From Caenorhabditis remanei (lineage: Eukaryota > Nematoda > Chromadorea > Rhabditida > Rhabditidae): a DNA stretch of 64,000 nt. The DNA lies in assembly GCF_010183535.1 (NCBI RefSeq), contig NC_071331.1, positions 4,092,001 to 4,156,000 on the forward strand. The letters run 5' to 3'. Of the stretch, positions 20,472 through 31,935 are shown in pieces. The notes below the pieces were generated by a model. The model had not been told where the DNA came from and made no database searches. It was given only the letters and a program-made list of their open reading frames with translations. The stretch's first letter is position 1. The number at the start of each line of letters is the position of its first letter. A program made the position numbers and the translations under genes.

Positions 20472-21434
20472 ATAATTTGTTCTCAGGGTTCAATTGTGGT
20501 CATCACTCGTGTGAAACTGAAATAGTTTAAAACATGAATTATCAATAAATAGTGAGTACCGTACTAAATAAGTACAAACCCTTTTTGATCCCCTTTTTGA
20601 AAAGTTTCACTATTTCATCATCTTCATTTCATTAGTATGAAAACAAAATTCTGCTCTCCTACTCGCCCCGATTTCCTAACATTTTGAATGGGGATTTTCC
20701 TTATTTTCCAGAAAGCACTTCCGTTTTGACAATTTTTCTTCCACAGTCATCAGAAATGATTTCAAATATGTAACTGGATTTCGAGTAACTTTCATGTCTC
20801 CATCTCATTTTAAACATATTTTCACATCTCTCATGTTAAAATTTCAGTTTCGTTGACATCTCTAATTTTCCGCTCATCAATTTTTCAGTTTTCGCGCCTT
20901 ATGAAAATCTCAATTTTCTAACTTTCTAGTGGTTATCTATGATCAAATGTTGTTGTACCTCAACTTCTCTGCATTTCACAAAAACAATCAGTTCAATGAT
21001 TATTTTTTAAACAATGTGCGCGATTTAACAAATTTCTGCATTAATAGAAGGCGTATTTTTTGTTGAGCTTTTGATAGCCAGGTTACTAGAAGTTTTTATA
21101 AAAATGACACTCGTTTTCACATTACTTTATCTGTCATTCTCAACAATAATAAGTTTCTGCTTGATCAGAGTTTTTAAAAAATGTACTTTTGCAAACCTTC
21201 AATTCAAATGGATCCAAGACACCCAAAGTTTTATATTTTCAGCAATCACATGATATGATTGCTGAAAATTTTCCGAGTAGTCTTTTGTCTTATTATTGAA
21301 ACATCAACATAATTTTTTCTGAGATAGCGTACTTTTTCGATTCTGCACAGAGACGACCTTTTTCAATAGGAGAACGTGTTTAGATGGATGAGGGTTCCGA
21401 CAAACAGTAGATAACAAAACAGGTAAGGGAAAGG

Positions 21435-21455
21435 GCATATGTGAGTCAAAAACTA
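21435..21455 (-). ncRNA. Predicted 21U-RNA (piRNA)
   Basis: Minus-strand core CTGTTTCA at 21495-21502. The 5' U at 21455 is the T of TGCT, 40 nt after the core. Confidence 0.6.
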
Positions 21456-21889
21456 GCAGCTGAAAACATTACTGATGTTTAGATGTGACAACAGTGAAAC
21501 AGAAAAAATACCGGTATTTGCTTTGGGTATCAAAGACGGGAAACGGAAAAATCTTACTAGTCAGTCAGCTGCCTTCCTTCTGAAATTAAGAAAATGATGT
21601 TCAATTGTTTGTATAAAAATGGAAAGAGTTGATAATTGGAAAGGTAAAAAAAGTTGAAAAAGTAGGAGTTTGTGAAACGAAACTAAGGTTGTTCGATTTT
21701 CGGACGCTGAAACATACACGAAACAGAGATTTTCAACAACTGTCTATTCTATTCTTTAGAGGTATTCCGCCCAGAAATTGCAGAGATACGTTTATTTTTT
21801 GAAATAGGACACAAAGTAATTGAAACCTGCGAGACATTTGTAGTTTTTTTGGTATAGAATGTTCTTACTGATTACTGGAAACATACAAA

Positions 21890-21910
21890 ACAGAACAATA
21901 GAACAATCGA
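21890..21910 (-). ncRNA. Predicted 21U-RNA with CTGTTTCG core
   Basis: Core variant CTGTTTCG (minus) at 21949-21956. T of TATT at 21910, 39 nt away. The duplicated copy at 23240/23201 keeps the same geometry. Confidence 0.45.
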
Positions 21911-23180
21911 ATAGATTAATTTGATCTGTGCAAAACAAAAAATGACTTCGAAACAGAAATTAAACACAAAATAAATCAAACACACTGAAGAAGCTATTCA
22001 TTATCAAATTAAAACAGTTTGTGAAAACTATAACTTTTTTTTTTCGAAGTTAGTTGAATGATACATTTATCATGCCAATGGTAAATCCCGCCAAATCATC
22101 GTTTCTAGTTTTTTATAACACTTCCACGTAAACAGTTTAAGGAACTTACTTGTTAACTACAAGATAACCAGTAACGCACTATAGCACATTGTCGATACAG
22201 TCACTTTTATTTTGCTTGTGAAGTTTGATGTTTTTGGCTATTTTCAATTAAATTGGTCCGGAAATAGACGAACCAAAATGAAGTTTGAGAGTTTCGAAGT
22301 TATTCAAGAAGACGCAGTTCAATAAACAACAGCAAAAACCATTTTTATTTATCTTTTTTATAAAGCAGTGCTTATAACTACGCTCTTTTATCAAAGTAGG
22401 AACCTATAAAATTCATACTTTTCTGAAGATAAAGAAAGTTGGAAGAAAGAGATAACCCCTGATGTTATTATTAAGGGATCTTGAGAAGGATGAAGTTTCA
22501 CATACTTTCAGAAACAGACAATTTTACGCTTAAATTGTATTTTACTGCGTTCTGATCAATGGAGTATTTCTCAAAATCCATTCTAACAATATAACCCTAT
22601 TCTCCAAAAAATAATTTCTTCTCAACAATAATCAGCTTCTAGTGGAGCGGAGTTTTTTCAAAAACTACATTTGCAAATCTTCAATTCACATTTCTTTAAA
22701 ATATTACAGTAAATTTTCCAGTAGTCTTTTGTATTTATATTGAAACATCAACATCAAGTTTTTTGAGATATCGAACTTTTTCGATTCTGCACAGAGACGG
22801 CTTCTATCGATCGGAGACCGGTATTTGTTTTGGATATCAAAGAACGGCAAACGGAAAAATCTTAAAGTTTCAGTAGTATGCTGTCTTCATTCTGACAATA
22901 AGAAAATGCCCAGCTGTTTGGAAAAAAAATAGTAAGAATTGCTGATTGAAAAAATAAACGAACTCAGCAAAGATGATGAACCGAATCAAAAATTGATGGT
23001 GGGAAGTTGAGACATACAAGAAACAGTGATTTTCAACTGAAAGTCTATTGTTTGGAGGTATCAGCCGCGATAAAATGGTCAAAATAGTACACAAAGTAAT
23101 TGAAACCTGGGGAGCATTTGTAAATAGTTTTCGATACAGAATGTTCTTACTGATTACTGGAAACATACAGTACAGGAGCG

Positions 23181-23201
23181 TTAGAAGAAAAAAATAGCAG
23201 A
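23181..23201 (-). ncRNA. Predicted 21U-RNA with CTGTTTCG core (paralogue)
   Basis: Core variant at 23240-23247. T of TATT at 23201, 39 nt away. Paralogue of the locus at 21890-21910. Confidence 0.45.
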
Positions 23202-23807
23202 ATAGATTAATTTGATCTGCGCAAAACAAAACATGACTTCGAAACAGAAATGAGACACAAAATAAAACAAACACACTGAACAAGCTAGTTAGTGTTACCT
23301 TAAAACACGCTGTTTGTGAAAACTATGGCATTTTTTTAACGAACTTAGCTGAATAAGACATTTATTCATTCCGTCAAATCATCGTTTCTATTTAACACTT
23401 CCAGGATTATGACGGATGTTCACTTGACAACTACATTGACGAAACAGTTACTTTTACTTTGCTAGTGAAGTTTGATGCCTTGAGTTTTTTCAATTGAAAT
23501 ACTGGATGAAAGAACATTCCGGAAGTAGGCAAAACAAAATGAAGTAGTAGATACGAATTATCAACAACTGCAAAATCCATGTTTCATTTATCTTTTTTAT
23601 GAAGCAGTGTTTGTAACTACGCTATTTTTTCGAGGTATAAAATTCATACCTTGAAAAAGACAGAGGCAGTTTGAGGAATGCGAAAAATTACCTGCTATTA
23701 AAGGATAACAAGAAGGATGCAACTTCACATGCTTCAGAAACAGAAAACTTGATTCTAAAATTCTGTTTCACTGCGTTCTGATGAATACAATTTTTCTAAA
23801 AATGCGT

Positions 23808-23828
23808 TAAAGAGAAGTTCCCTACTCT
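23808..23828 (+). ncRNA. Predicted 21U-RNA (piRNA)
   Basis: Core CTGTTTCA at 23763-23770. T of CGTT at 23808, 38 nt after the core. Confidence 0.6.
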
Positions 23829-24876
23829 AAAATAATTTATGCTTATCCAAGTGCATTTTTTGATATATTTTTTTGTATTTTTGTTTTAAAAGTTTTCAAT
23901 TCCAAAACCCATGTTTCACATTTGTTTCTTAAGTCTACAATAGATTTTTATAAATGTTGATGTGGGAAAATGCACAATTTCTTATTTCATTGGTGCATAC
24001 TAAAGGAATAATTTGGGATGAAAATTGGTTATTTAATGAACGAAATCGCTGATTTCCATGTAAAAGTTATTTAGTGAGATTATCCTTGTGAGAAAGAAAT
24101 ATGTTACTGTAGCCGTGAAACGTTGGTCTTGAAAACAGGAACCGATTATGTATACTCCCATTGAGCAATACATCACACAATGAAGAAACAGAAAATTTGA
24201 CTCAAATTTCTTGCATTTGGAACTAAGCTAGAAGTAACGGTATGGAATTGTAGCATTTGGGAAACAGTGTTTCTTTATTGTGAAAAAATATTACATTCCA
24301 AAAAAAATTGTAAAAATTAGTCTTACTATTCAATGATTTGGATAGAAAGTCCGGCAAGAGACTCAAACTAAGGCTATATAATATTTTGGAATGAGAAATT
24401 GTATTTTACTTATTTTTACTGTAACAAAAATGTATTTCTTTGAATAGGAACTGTTTGAAACTGCAAATGATTGTAATTATAGAAACGTTTGAACTAGATG
24501 AGCTTTTTTCGGAGCATACTAATGTGAAATATTGGAAAAGAATACGAAAAGAACATAACAGGAATGAGATATCTTAATCGGAACGGATCTTTACTATTAA
24601 CAAACACCAGATTCTGTATGTTTGTCTGTGGTTCGCCGATCCTACCGCCCTTCCTACTGAACCGATTTTCTTCAAATTTGGACCAAAAGATCAGAAACTT
24701 TCACCACTCAATGCCCGTCTTTTTCTTTTTTCAAAATTCTTAAAATGACGTCTTCTGAGACAGAAACACTGATAAAGCATTGGGGAATTGACAGCGGAAA
24801 AAGGGGGGGGAGACGGTCGCCTTTTCTTTCCTCGCCCGGCCGCCGTTTCTCCTCGCCACATGGATCAAGTGGGTGC

Positions 24877-24930
24877 GTCGCAGCGTCCGATCTGGCAAGT
24901 TAAGCAACGTTGACTACAGTTAGTTGGTTC
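24877..24930 (+). pseudogene. 5S rRNA-derived fragment within Helitron 1
   Basis: The stretch from GCGTCCGATCTGGC through AAGTTAAGCAACGTTGA to CAGTTAGT matches the middle and 3' half of nematode 5S rRNA, including the internal promoter region, as I recall it. It then diverges into TTGGTTCGAACCC, itself a B-box-like sequence. The fragment is too short to be a working gene. Confidence 0.7.
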
Positions 24931-24944
24931 GAACCCATGTCAGA

Positions 24945-25365
24945 ACGTGAAAGATTTTTTGATTTCATCGGATTCAGAAAAAATAGAGGATTCCAAACGT
25001 GTCGTCTGTTTCCGGATTGGTCCACGTCATAAAAAGTTACAGGCCGTTTTCTAAAAAGTGACGACGTGACAGATTTTTTGATTTCATCGGATTCCGAAAA
25101 AATAGAGGATTCCAAACGTGTCGTCCGTTTTCGGATTGATCCACGTCATAAAAAGTTACAGGCCGTTTTCTAAAAAGTGACGACGTGACAGATTTTTTGA
25201 TTTCATCGGATTCCGAAAAAATAGAGGATTCCAAACGTGTCGTCCGTTTTCGCATTGATCCACGTCATAAAAAGTTACAGGCCGTTTTCTAAAAAGTGAC
25301 GACGTGACAGATTTTTTGATTTCATCGGATTCAGAAAAAATAGAGGATTCCAATCACGATTTTCT
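24945..25365. repeat. 119-bp minisatellite, about 3.5 units
   Basis: Direct repeats with AGATTTTTTG at 24952, 25071, 25190 and 25309, an exact 119-bp period. Units differ by a few bases. The open frames seen on the minus strand are repeat artefacts; 119 is not a multiple of three. Confidence 0.92.
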
Positions 25366-25554
25366 GTAACACCTAGAATGGTGGTGTTGAGAAGGAGGTT
25401 TAGTCGCCGTTAGGCGACGTGAACCGACTGGTATTGAAACATTCGTAATCGATTAGTTAAATAAAATGAGAATTTTGGAACAGCGATTAAATTCAGTGTG
25501 TGAGAACTTCTGTTTCAGTGGCAAAATTAAAGCTTTGTTAAAAAAGCAACTTGC

Positions 25555-25575
25555 TATAGATTTCGAATATGTCAC
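25555..25575 (+). ncRNA. Predicted 21U-RNA (piRNA)
   Basis: Core CTGTTTCA at 25510-25517. T of TGCT at 25555, 38 nt after the core. It overlaps a random short frame starting near 25466. Confidence 0.6.
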
Positions 25576-25606
25576 TTATTATGGAAGCAGGAGGACAATG
25601 AAAGGC

Positions 25607-25627
25607 TTATCTTACAGACACCATTTA
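25607..25627 (-). ncRNA. Predicted 21U-RNA (piRNA)
   Basis: Minus-strand core at 25667-25674. T of TAGT at 25627, 40 nt after the core. Confidence 0.6.
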
Positions 25628-25874
25628 CTAAAAGAAAAAAAAACACACACAAAGCTGTAATGTTTTTGAAACAGGAACATTCGCACTAAAATAAGCGCGT
25701 TTTAGCATTGTGACTGATCACTGTTTGACTGATTTTCAGTTTCACAAAAAGATAATGAGCACAATGGAAATAACATGAACGGTATGAAGTCTGGACAACT
25801 AACAACAAATGACTAGAGATGACACACAAGCAAAGAAGTGTGTCGGTGTGTATTTCCCATTTTTGAATTCAAAT

Positions 25875-25895
25875 ATAATGGACAATTCAACGTTA
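25875..25895 (-). ncRNA. Predicted 21U-RNA (piRNA)
   Basis: Minus-strand core at 25933-25940. T of TATT at 25895, 38 nt after the core. Confidence 0.6.
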
Positions 25896-26783
25896 ATAAC
25901 AAATAAGCAAATCACAGTTTTTACATTGATCATGAAACAGGAACTTTTAGCATTTTCAGAATGATCTATACCACAACCGTAAGACTTTGATCTCAAACTA
26001 TCCACATATCGAATTCTCGTTTTTTTTGTCCAATCGGATGTTCATAATGTATGGGCAAATCATAATATAGCTAAATAGACGAACTGAAACATAGATCAAT
26101 CTGTTTTTTGATATTATGTTTCCATGAGACGCATTCAATTCTTGCTTTACATATCGATGTCTTCAACTCCGCATGAGTGAGTTATCATTGCAAATATCTC
26201 AAAAACTAACCGATTGAAACGGCATTTTTCATAAAAGATTTAAGGTTTCAAACTTCCAAAAATTTGTTGGTTACTGTATTTTTGCATTGTAAGTCAAATA
26301 TCTCCCTGCTTCAAACATTTTACCCGTCCTTCCTATTGTTCATCCGTTAGCTCTCTAAAAATTCATCTGTTTCGATCTGAGCTTTTCCTAACGTGTTGAA
26401 GTTCTCAAGTTAGTCAACGACTCTTACTGTGTTAACTTTTTTTCCTAACACCACACATGTTCTGTTTCTCCATGTCTATAATTTGTTTCCACTTATCATC
26501 TCCAGAATTTGTACTTAAGATGCTTGTATGAGAAACGTCGAAATCGCGCATTGTAAGTTCTAAATAACTTGAAGCTTTCAAACAACGGGAATTGTTTCAT
26601 TTTTTCAAGTGGTATGAAATATTCCTGATGTCAGTGCCCTGTTTGAGAAAGAGTTAAAAATTAAGCACGTATTTATCGAAATGTCATTTTTCTGAGCTCT
26701 GAGCCAGTTTTTTTATTTTGGTTTTCTTCAACAAAATAGAAACTCTCAACAATTAATCACACGTGAATTGTATTAATATGGTA

Positions 26784-28350
26784 CACTGCTCGACATAAGT
26801 ATACGGCCACTTCATTTTTCAAAATTTTTTCATGAATGAGTAAATCTTCTGCGGAATCTCAAATGCAGAAAAATACTGCTCCGGTGGCATTAAAATATGC
26901 GATAGAAAAAATAAGATCCCTTTCTATATTTTTGGAAAAATGTGATTTTTTGTGAAAAATAGCTTTTTTCGACGCGACATAAGTATAAAGCCAGTACTTG
27001 AAAAATGAACATAGAAGTTCAAACAAGTGTCAAATCAACAATAATTATATTTACAGTCCAAAAATGATTGTTTTGATGTACTTTTTGACATTTCAAGTTA
27101 AGAAAATAAAATATTTTTGGGCACAATATAGAGAAAAATGCATAAAAATTTGCAAGGCATTTATGAAATTTTTATCACTCTGATATGTTCTGTAGGTTAT
27201 GAGAAAACTACAGATTATATCTAGAATTATTTTTTGAACCTGTTTTAAGAACTTCCATCACTCAACGAAATAGGGATTTGTGACCTTGTACTACTATTTC
27301 CTTGTTTTTCATGTAAATTTTCTCACTTTGGTCAAAAAATAACAATCGGCGTTGAGATTCACGTTGACCCAGTATAATTTTACAATTCTAGGATTCTTTA
27401 TAAACATTTATTCCACATTTTGTTGGGACAAAACTTGCTTATTTGAGGTCAGGGATGAAATTTTTGAGAAGGAAAGTGGGATGCAAATTCGAAAACTGAG
27501 TTCGGGGTTAAACAACCGAATAAAAACATTTATTCTGCAGCAAAAGATTCAAAACTACTACTACTACTTAGTTTTTTTGTTTTAAAATAATTTTTAATCT
27601 TTTAATAATCTTTTTTGCTCAAACTTCTCTTGTCAGTTTTCAGTTTGGGTTGGCATTTGGTTTCTCTCAATGACCCCCTTCCAGACTTCGAGTAAGCAAG
27701 TTTTTTTCCAGCAAAATGTGGAATAAATGTTTATAAAGAATCCTAGAATTGTAAAATTATACTGGGTCAACGTGAATCTCAACACTGAACGTTATTTTTT
27801 GACCAAAGTGAGAAAATTTACATGAAAAACAAGGAAATAGTAGTACAAGGTCACAAATCCCTATTTCGTTGAGTGATGGAAGTTCTTAAAACAGGTTCAA
27901 AAAATAATTCTAGATATAATCTGTAGTTTTCTCATAACCTACAGAACATATCAGAGTGATAAAAATTTCATAAATGCCTTGCAAATTTTTATGCATTTTT
28001 CTCTATATTGTGCCCAAAAATATTTTATTTTCTTAACTTGAAATGTCAAAAAGTACATCAAAACAATCATTTTTGGACTGTAAATATAATTATTGTTGAT
28101 TTGACACTTGTTTGAACTTCTATGTTCATTTTTCAAGTACTGGCTTTATACTTATGTCGCGTCGAAAAAAGCTATTTTTCACAAAAAATCACATTTTTCC
28201 AAAAATATAGAAAGGGATCTTATTTTTTCTATCGCATATTTTAATGCCACCGGAGCAGTATTTTTCTGCATTTGAGATTCCGCAGAAGATTTACTCATTC
28301 ATGAAAAAATTTTGAAAAATGAAGTGGCCGTATACTTATGTCGAGCAGTG
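26784..28350. mobile_element. Giant palindromic element, Tc1/mariner-type ends
   Basis: Two 658-bp arms (26784-27441 and 27693-28350) are near-perfect inverted repeats around a 251-bp unique centre. Ends read CACTGCTCGACATAAGTATA and are flanked by TA (26782-26783, 28351-28352), as for Tc1/mariner elements. No transposase is encoded; the same 61-codon frame in each arm is a mirror artefact. Transcription would give a hairpin of about 650 bp. Confidence 0.85.
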
Positions 28351-28742
28351 TATTCTCCGGAATAACACTTTCTTAAAACAGTAGTTTTTTTAATGTGACA
28401 GAAGTCAACATTTTGTGAATAACTTCAGTCATTGTAGTCAAAGGGTCTACGCGTTTAACAAGCGCTACACTTTCAGTTGGGAAAACAGGATTTCACTACA
28501 GACTGACTTGTGTGTGTCTATTTGGAAAAATTAACTTTTTTCAACCAACCGTTGCAGAACCTGGCTTCTGTGGCTTTCAGTTTCGCTATTTATGTAACAG
28601 CAGCGTCTCATGGGAATTATATTGATGCCGTATGCGTGTTGATATCTGTTTTCTACAAATGTTATGCTGTGAGTGTTAGTTAACAAGGAAACTAAGTGGA
28701 ACACCAATACCTTGTTTTGAATGAATCAAAATGTATGTGAAC

Positions 28743-29262
28743 CAGTATGTGTCTTTGAGAGCATCTCGAGAGATCTCTCGAGAAATCTCTCGACAGATCT
28801 CTCGAAAATATCTCGAGAGATTTTCGAAAGATTTCTCTCGAGATTTTCTTGAGAGATTCGCGAGATATCTTTCGAGAGAAATCAATCTTTCGACAGACTA
28901 TTTCCTGGTTTTCGAAACATGACATTTCGAAACCGGTGAAAAATGAATAAATTGTTTATTTTCCGCAGTGGGGATCAAACTATTGTCTTCAGATTGGTAC
29001 CAAAAAGCTGAAAACAGAATGTACCTTTGTTTCAATATAAAAGGTATTTGTGTTTCACCGGTTTCGAAATGTCCGTTTTCAAAATGTCTGGTATCGAAAT
29101 GTCCGTTTGCAATGTCCCAGAGTCGAAATTCGCACTGTGCTCTTTTGGGAGCAGTCTTTGAGTTATCTCTCGGTTTCTCTCGAGAAATCTCTCGAGAGGC
29201 TCAAAAATCCCTCGAGAATCTCTCGAGAGATTTTGGAGAAAAAATATCGAGAGCACACACTG
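28743..29262. mobile_element. hAT-like non-autonomous element with CTCGAG-rich interior
   Basis: Terminal inverted repeats CAGTATGTGTC and CAGTGTGTGCTC are flanked by the 8-bp duplication ATGTGAAC (28735-28742, 29263-29270). The duplicated copy B has a single ATGTGAAC at about 31534-31541, an empty site. An 8-bp duplication and CAG-initial ends fit hAT elements. The interior is filled by palindromic CTCGAGAGA units (about 28760-28890 and 29165-29245) and inverted blocks near TTTCGAAACCGGTGAAAAAT. Confidence 0.8.
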
Positions 29263-29551
29263 ATGTGAACCCAAGATATGAGTTTCTCGAAACGGTATTT
29301 TTTTATTTCCATGAACTGTTCAGTGAAAAAATATGAATTTCTAATTCCAGTTTAATGACTTTAAACCAGGTTTCTGGCATTCTTGATGTTTGTGATTGAT
29401 TCACGGATTTCAAATGCTCTCTTTTTCATATAGTGCGTTTCCAATTTTTTTCATCGTGTTCTTCCTACGACAAGTCTGTTAGTTTTTCTCTTTGATTTCT
29501 CAAAATTCATTCGAACAACCTGAAAAACACACGGAGAAATCTACAGACAGC

Positions 29552-29572
29552 ATCTTCAAAAATTGGATGGAA
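29552..29572 (-). ncRNA. Predicted 21U-RNA (piRNA), duplicated locus copy A
   Basis: Minus-strand core at 29611-29618. T of CATT at 29572, 39 nt away. Paralogue at 31829-31849 with the same core, spacing and start. Confidence 0.65.
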
Positions 29573-30192
29573 ATGTTTAAAAATAACAATTTTCGCTTAT
29601 GGCTGTGTTTTGAAACAGTAACTTCATTGCTTTACTTTTTTAAACCAATAAATCTGAAGAATTCACTAAACATCTCAAAATTTTTCAGTTTCAAGATGTT
29701 TAGATTACGTTCACATGTTGTAATTGAAATTGATAGTCGGTTTCTGAAACATAGGTTTTCTTTTTTTTCAGCGAGTGTTCTTCCGACTAATCATATGTTT
29801 CAATATAAGCATTTGTACCTATTTCAAAATTTTGATATAATAATTTCTTTAGTCCGGCTGCAAGATTCCCTGTTTATCCGGAATCTAAAACCAAAGGTTA
29901 ATCGATATTATCAATATTATTGCTCAAATTAACAAATTTCCAATAGTCAGGGGGCAATTTACCTCATTGCTGAAAATGCAGAATAAAATTAGAGAATTTC
30001 ACAGACAACTGAATGTTTTTCGTTTGCGGTATGAGTAAGACTGTTCGAAGAAGGTAAAAAACTAAAACAAAAGTTTATTTTAAAATTTGGTACAATAAAT
30101 TAACAGTGAAAAATATGAAACTCTCAAACCGTAAAGAACTAAAACTGATACTGAAGGTGGGAAGCTGAAACATTAAAGAACAGCTGATTTTC

Positions 30193-30213
30193 AATATCAG
30201 AAAGATTGAAACA
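30193..30213 (-). ncRNA. Predicted 21U-RNA with CTGTTTCG core
   Basis: Core variant at 30254-30261. T of TGTT at 30213, 41 nt away. The likely paralogue at 33435 has the exact core. Confidence 0.4.
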
Positions 30214-30513
30214 ACAGCTCTACACTGTGAATGCATATGGAATAAAGACACTTCGAAACAGAAAAGATGTACAAACAATGACGCTGAAGAAGCTGCTTAC
30301 CGTTGACTTCAAGCACGTTTTTTTATTAAAACTATAGCAATTTATTTTTCAAAGTTTGCAGCGTGTTGCAGATGTGAGATGTCAGATCACGTCAAGTCTT
30401 TATAACATGCTCATTAAAATACGATACGAGGTTACTTTTATTCGCTAAATAACTGTAACCGAAACAAAATATCGCACATTTGTGAGACACGCACAATTAC
30501 TTTAGTACATTAT

Positions 30514-30534
30514 TCAATGTTTTCACTTTTACAA
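30514..30534 (-). ncRNA. Predicted 21U-RNA (piRNA)
   Basis: Minus-strand core at 30575-30582. T of CACT at 30534, 41 nt away. Confidence 0.55.
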
Positions 30535-30920
30535 GTGTTTGAATTACTGAGATTGAGATTTCAAAGACTCGACGTGAAACAGAAGACCCTAAATCATTCT
30601 CGATTTATTGTTTTCTTTGTAACAAGAAAATTTGATACAATAACACTCGACGAAAAAGTTTATCAGAAACAACGGAAGTAATATTCTATTTTTCTATTTT
30701 ATGGAGCAGTAACTACGCTCAATTATCAGAACAGTGTTGGAAATTCAGATGTTTATAAAAATGCGATCGAAGTTTCAAATAACGTGACAGTATGTACAAT
30801 AATATATCATTGAAGAATATTGAGATGGAGTAAAATATACATGCTTTTAGAAACAGAACACTTCGCACTAAAATTCTGTTTCACTGTGTTCTTATTAATA
30901 AACTACATTTTAAAACGCGT

Positions 30921-30941
30921 TTTATTCGTTATGGATTCGAA
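30921..30941 (+). ncRNA. Predicted 21U-RNA (piRNA)
   Basis: Core at 30876-30883. T of CGTT at 30921, 38 nt away. Its paralogous motif in copy B is 33824-33831. Confidence 0.6.
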
Positions 30942-31206
30942 CATTATTTTTTGCTTATCCAGATCAAAATCTTTGTTCTCAGTTTGGTTTAAAGTGCAGT
31001 TTCAAAATTTTTAATCGCAAAACTCGTGTTTTACATATGTTTCTTATATTTAATAAAGAATTGAGTAATTGTAATCTCCACGTATCCACTTTTTCATCCT
31101 TTCGTAATAAACTATGATCAAAAATTTTACTAATGCAACGGTAAATTTACCTGCCTTGTCCACGCAAAAATGAACTGACTGTTGATGGAATATTTCCCGT
31201 GGAGCG

Positions 31207-31227
31207 TAATATTATATAATGTTGTAA
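31207..31227 (-). ncRNA. Predicted 21U-RNA (piRNA)
   Basis: Minus-strand core at 31267-31274. T of TGTT at 31227, 40 nt away. The paralogous core at 34232 has lost the YRNT. Confidence 0.6.
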
Positions 31228-31828
31228 ACAGAAACCAACTGTATTCCCATTAATAGGGCACGATGATGAAACAGACAATTAAAGTATCAAATGACCTCAG
31301 ATTGCAACAGCAACGTTTATGAACTTTAAGTGGGTTCAAGAATGTGTAAACTATTCAAAGCTAGAACAATTCTCGTTCAAAAAAGAACTGGATAATGAGG
31401 AAATGGCATGCGAGCTCAAGAAATTATTGAAGAATCACAAAAATGAAACAAAGCTGAAGCTTTACAACGTTTGAATATAACGATGTACAAAACGAAACAA
31501 CCTGGTCTTACTTTAATGAGTCAAAATGTATATATGTGAACCCGAAATGCGAGCTTCTCGAAACGGTATTTTTTTTATTTCGATGAACTGTTCAGTGAGA
31601 AAATATGAATTTCTAATTCCAGTTTAATTACTTTAAACCAGGTTTCTGGCATTCTTGATATTTTGAAACTGTGATTGATTCACGGATTTCAAATGTTCTC
31701 TCTTTCACGCAGTACGTTTCCAATTTCTACCCAAATTCTTCCTACGACAAGCCTGATAGTTGTTCTCTTTTATTTCTCAATGTTCATTCGAACATCGTGA
31801 AAAACACACGGGGAAATCTACAGACAGC

Positions 31829-31849
31829 ATCTTCAAAAATCGTATGGAA
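31829..31849 (-). ncRNA. Predicted 21U-RNA (piRNA), duplicated locus copy B
   Basis: Minus-strand core at 31888-31895. T of CATT at 31849, 39 nt away. Paralogue of 29552-29572. Confidence 0.65.
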
Positions 31850-31935
31850 ATGTTTAAAAATAACAATTTCCCCTTATGCCTGTGTTTTGAAACAGTAACT
31901 TCATTGCTTTACTTTTTTTAACCAATAAATCTGAA

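Larger units (their letters stand above)
21200..22540. repeat. Segmental duplication unit 1 (piRNA field)
   Basis: Diverged tandem partner of about 22620-23830. Shared landmarks are the AGTCTTTTGT block, GATTCTGCACAGAGACG, ACGGAAAAATCTTA, and a CTGTTTCG motif followed by a TATT start at 39 nt (21949; 23240). Confidence 0.65.
22620..23830. repeat. Segmental duplication unit 2 (piRNA field)
   Basis: Diverged copy of 21200-22540 in direct orientation. It has lost and gained individual motif copies relative to unit 1. Confidence 0.65.
19851..24587. other. piRNA-type field with a tandem segmental duplication
   Basis: No protein gene is visible. It has exact octamers at 21495 (minus) and 23763 (plus) and many variants (CGAAACAG at 21949, 23240, 23440; TGAAACTG at 20512). 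About 21200-22540 and 22620-23830 are diverged copies of one another. Shared blocks include GATTCTGCACAGAGACG (21331; 22783) and a stretch around ACGGAAAAATCTTA. Confidence 0.6.
24588..25431 (+). mobile_element. Helitron 1, non-autonomous
   Basis: Starts 5'-TCTTTACTATTAAC after a host A. Ends with the hairpin GTCGCCGTTAGGCGAC, a short spacer and CTGG before a host T. That is the Helitron signature (5'-TC, hairpin, CTRR-3', A/T target, no duplication). Helitron 2 at 34517-36179 shares both ends (ACCGACTGG; TCTTTACTA) in the opposite orientation. It encodes no Rep/helicase. It contains a 5S rRNA-derived fragment and a 119-bp minisatellite. Confidence 0.75.
25432..26781. other. piRNA-type field between Helitron 1 and the palindromic element
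   Basis: Octamers at 25510 (plus), 25667 and 25933 (minus), plus CAGTTTCA at 25737. The rest is AT-rich with no gene seen. Confidence 0.55.
28353..31500. repeat. Segmental duplication copy A (piRNA field)
   Basis: From about 28700 to 31300 this region matches about 31520 to 34260. Shared blocks include GAATCAAAATGTAT, TTCTCGAAACGGTATT, CACGGATTTCAAATG, TTGAAACAGTAACTTC and a terminal block near ATGAAACAGACAATTA (31266; 34231). Copy A alone carries the hAT-like insertion 28743-29262; copy B alone carries Helitron 3. Confidence 0.75.

Noticed and set aside
24900..25353. Minus-strand repeated frames of 65-72 codons
   Set aside because: They are shadows of the 119-bp minisatellite; the period is not a multiple of three.
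26998..28136. Identical 61-codon frames on opposite strands
   Set aside because: Mirror images in the two arms of the palindromic element; not a transposase.
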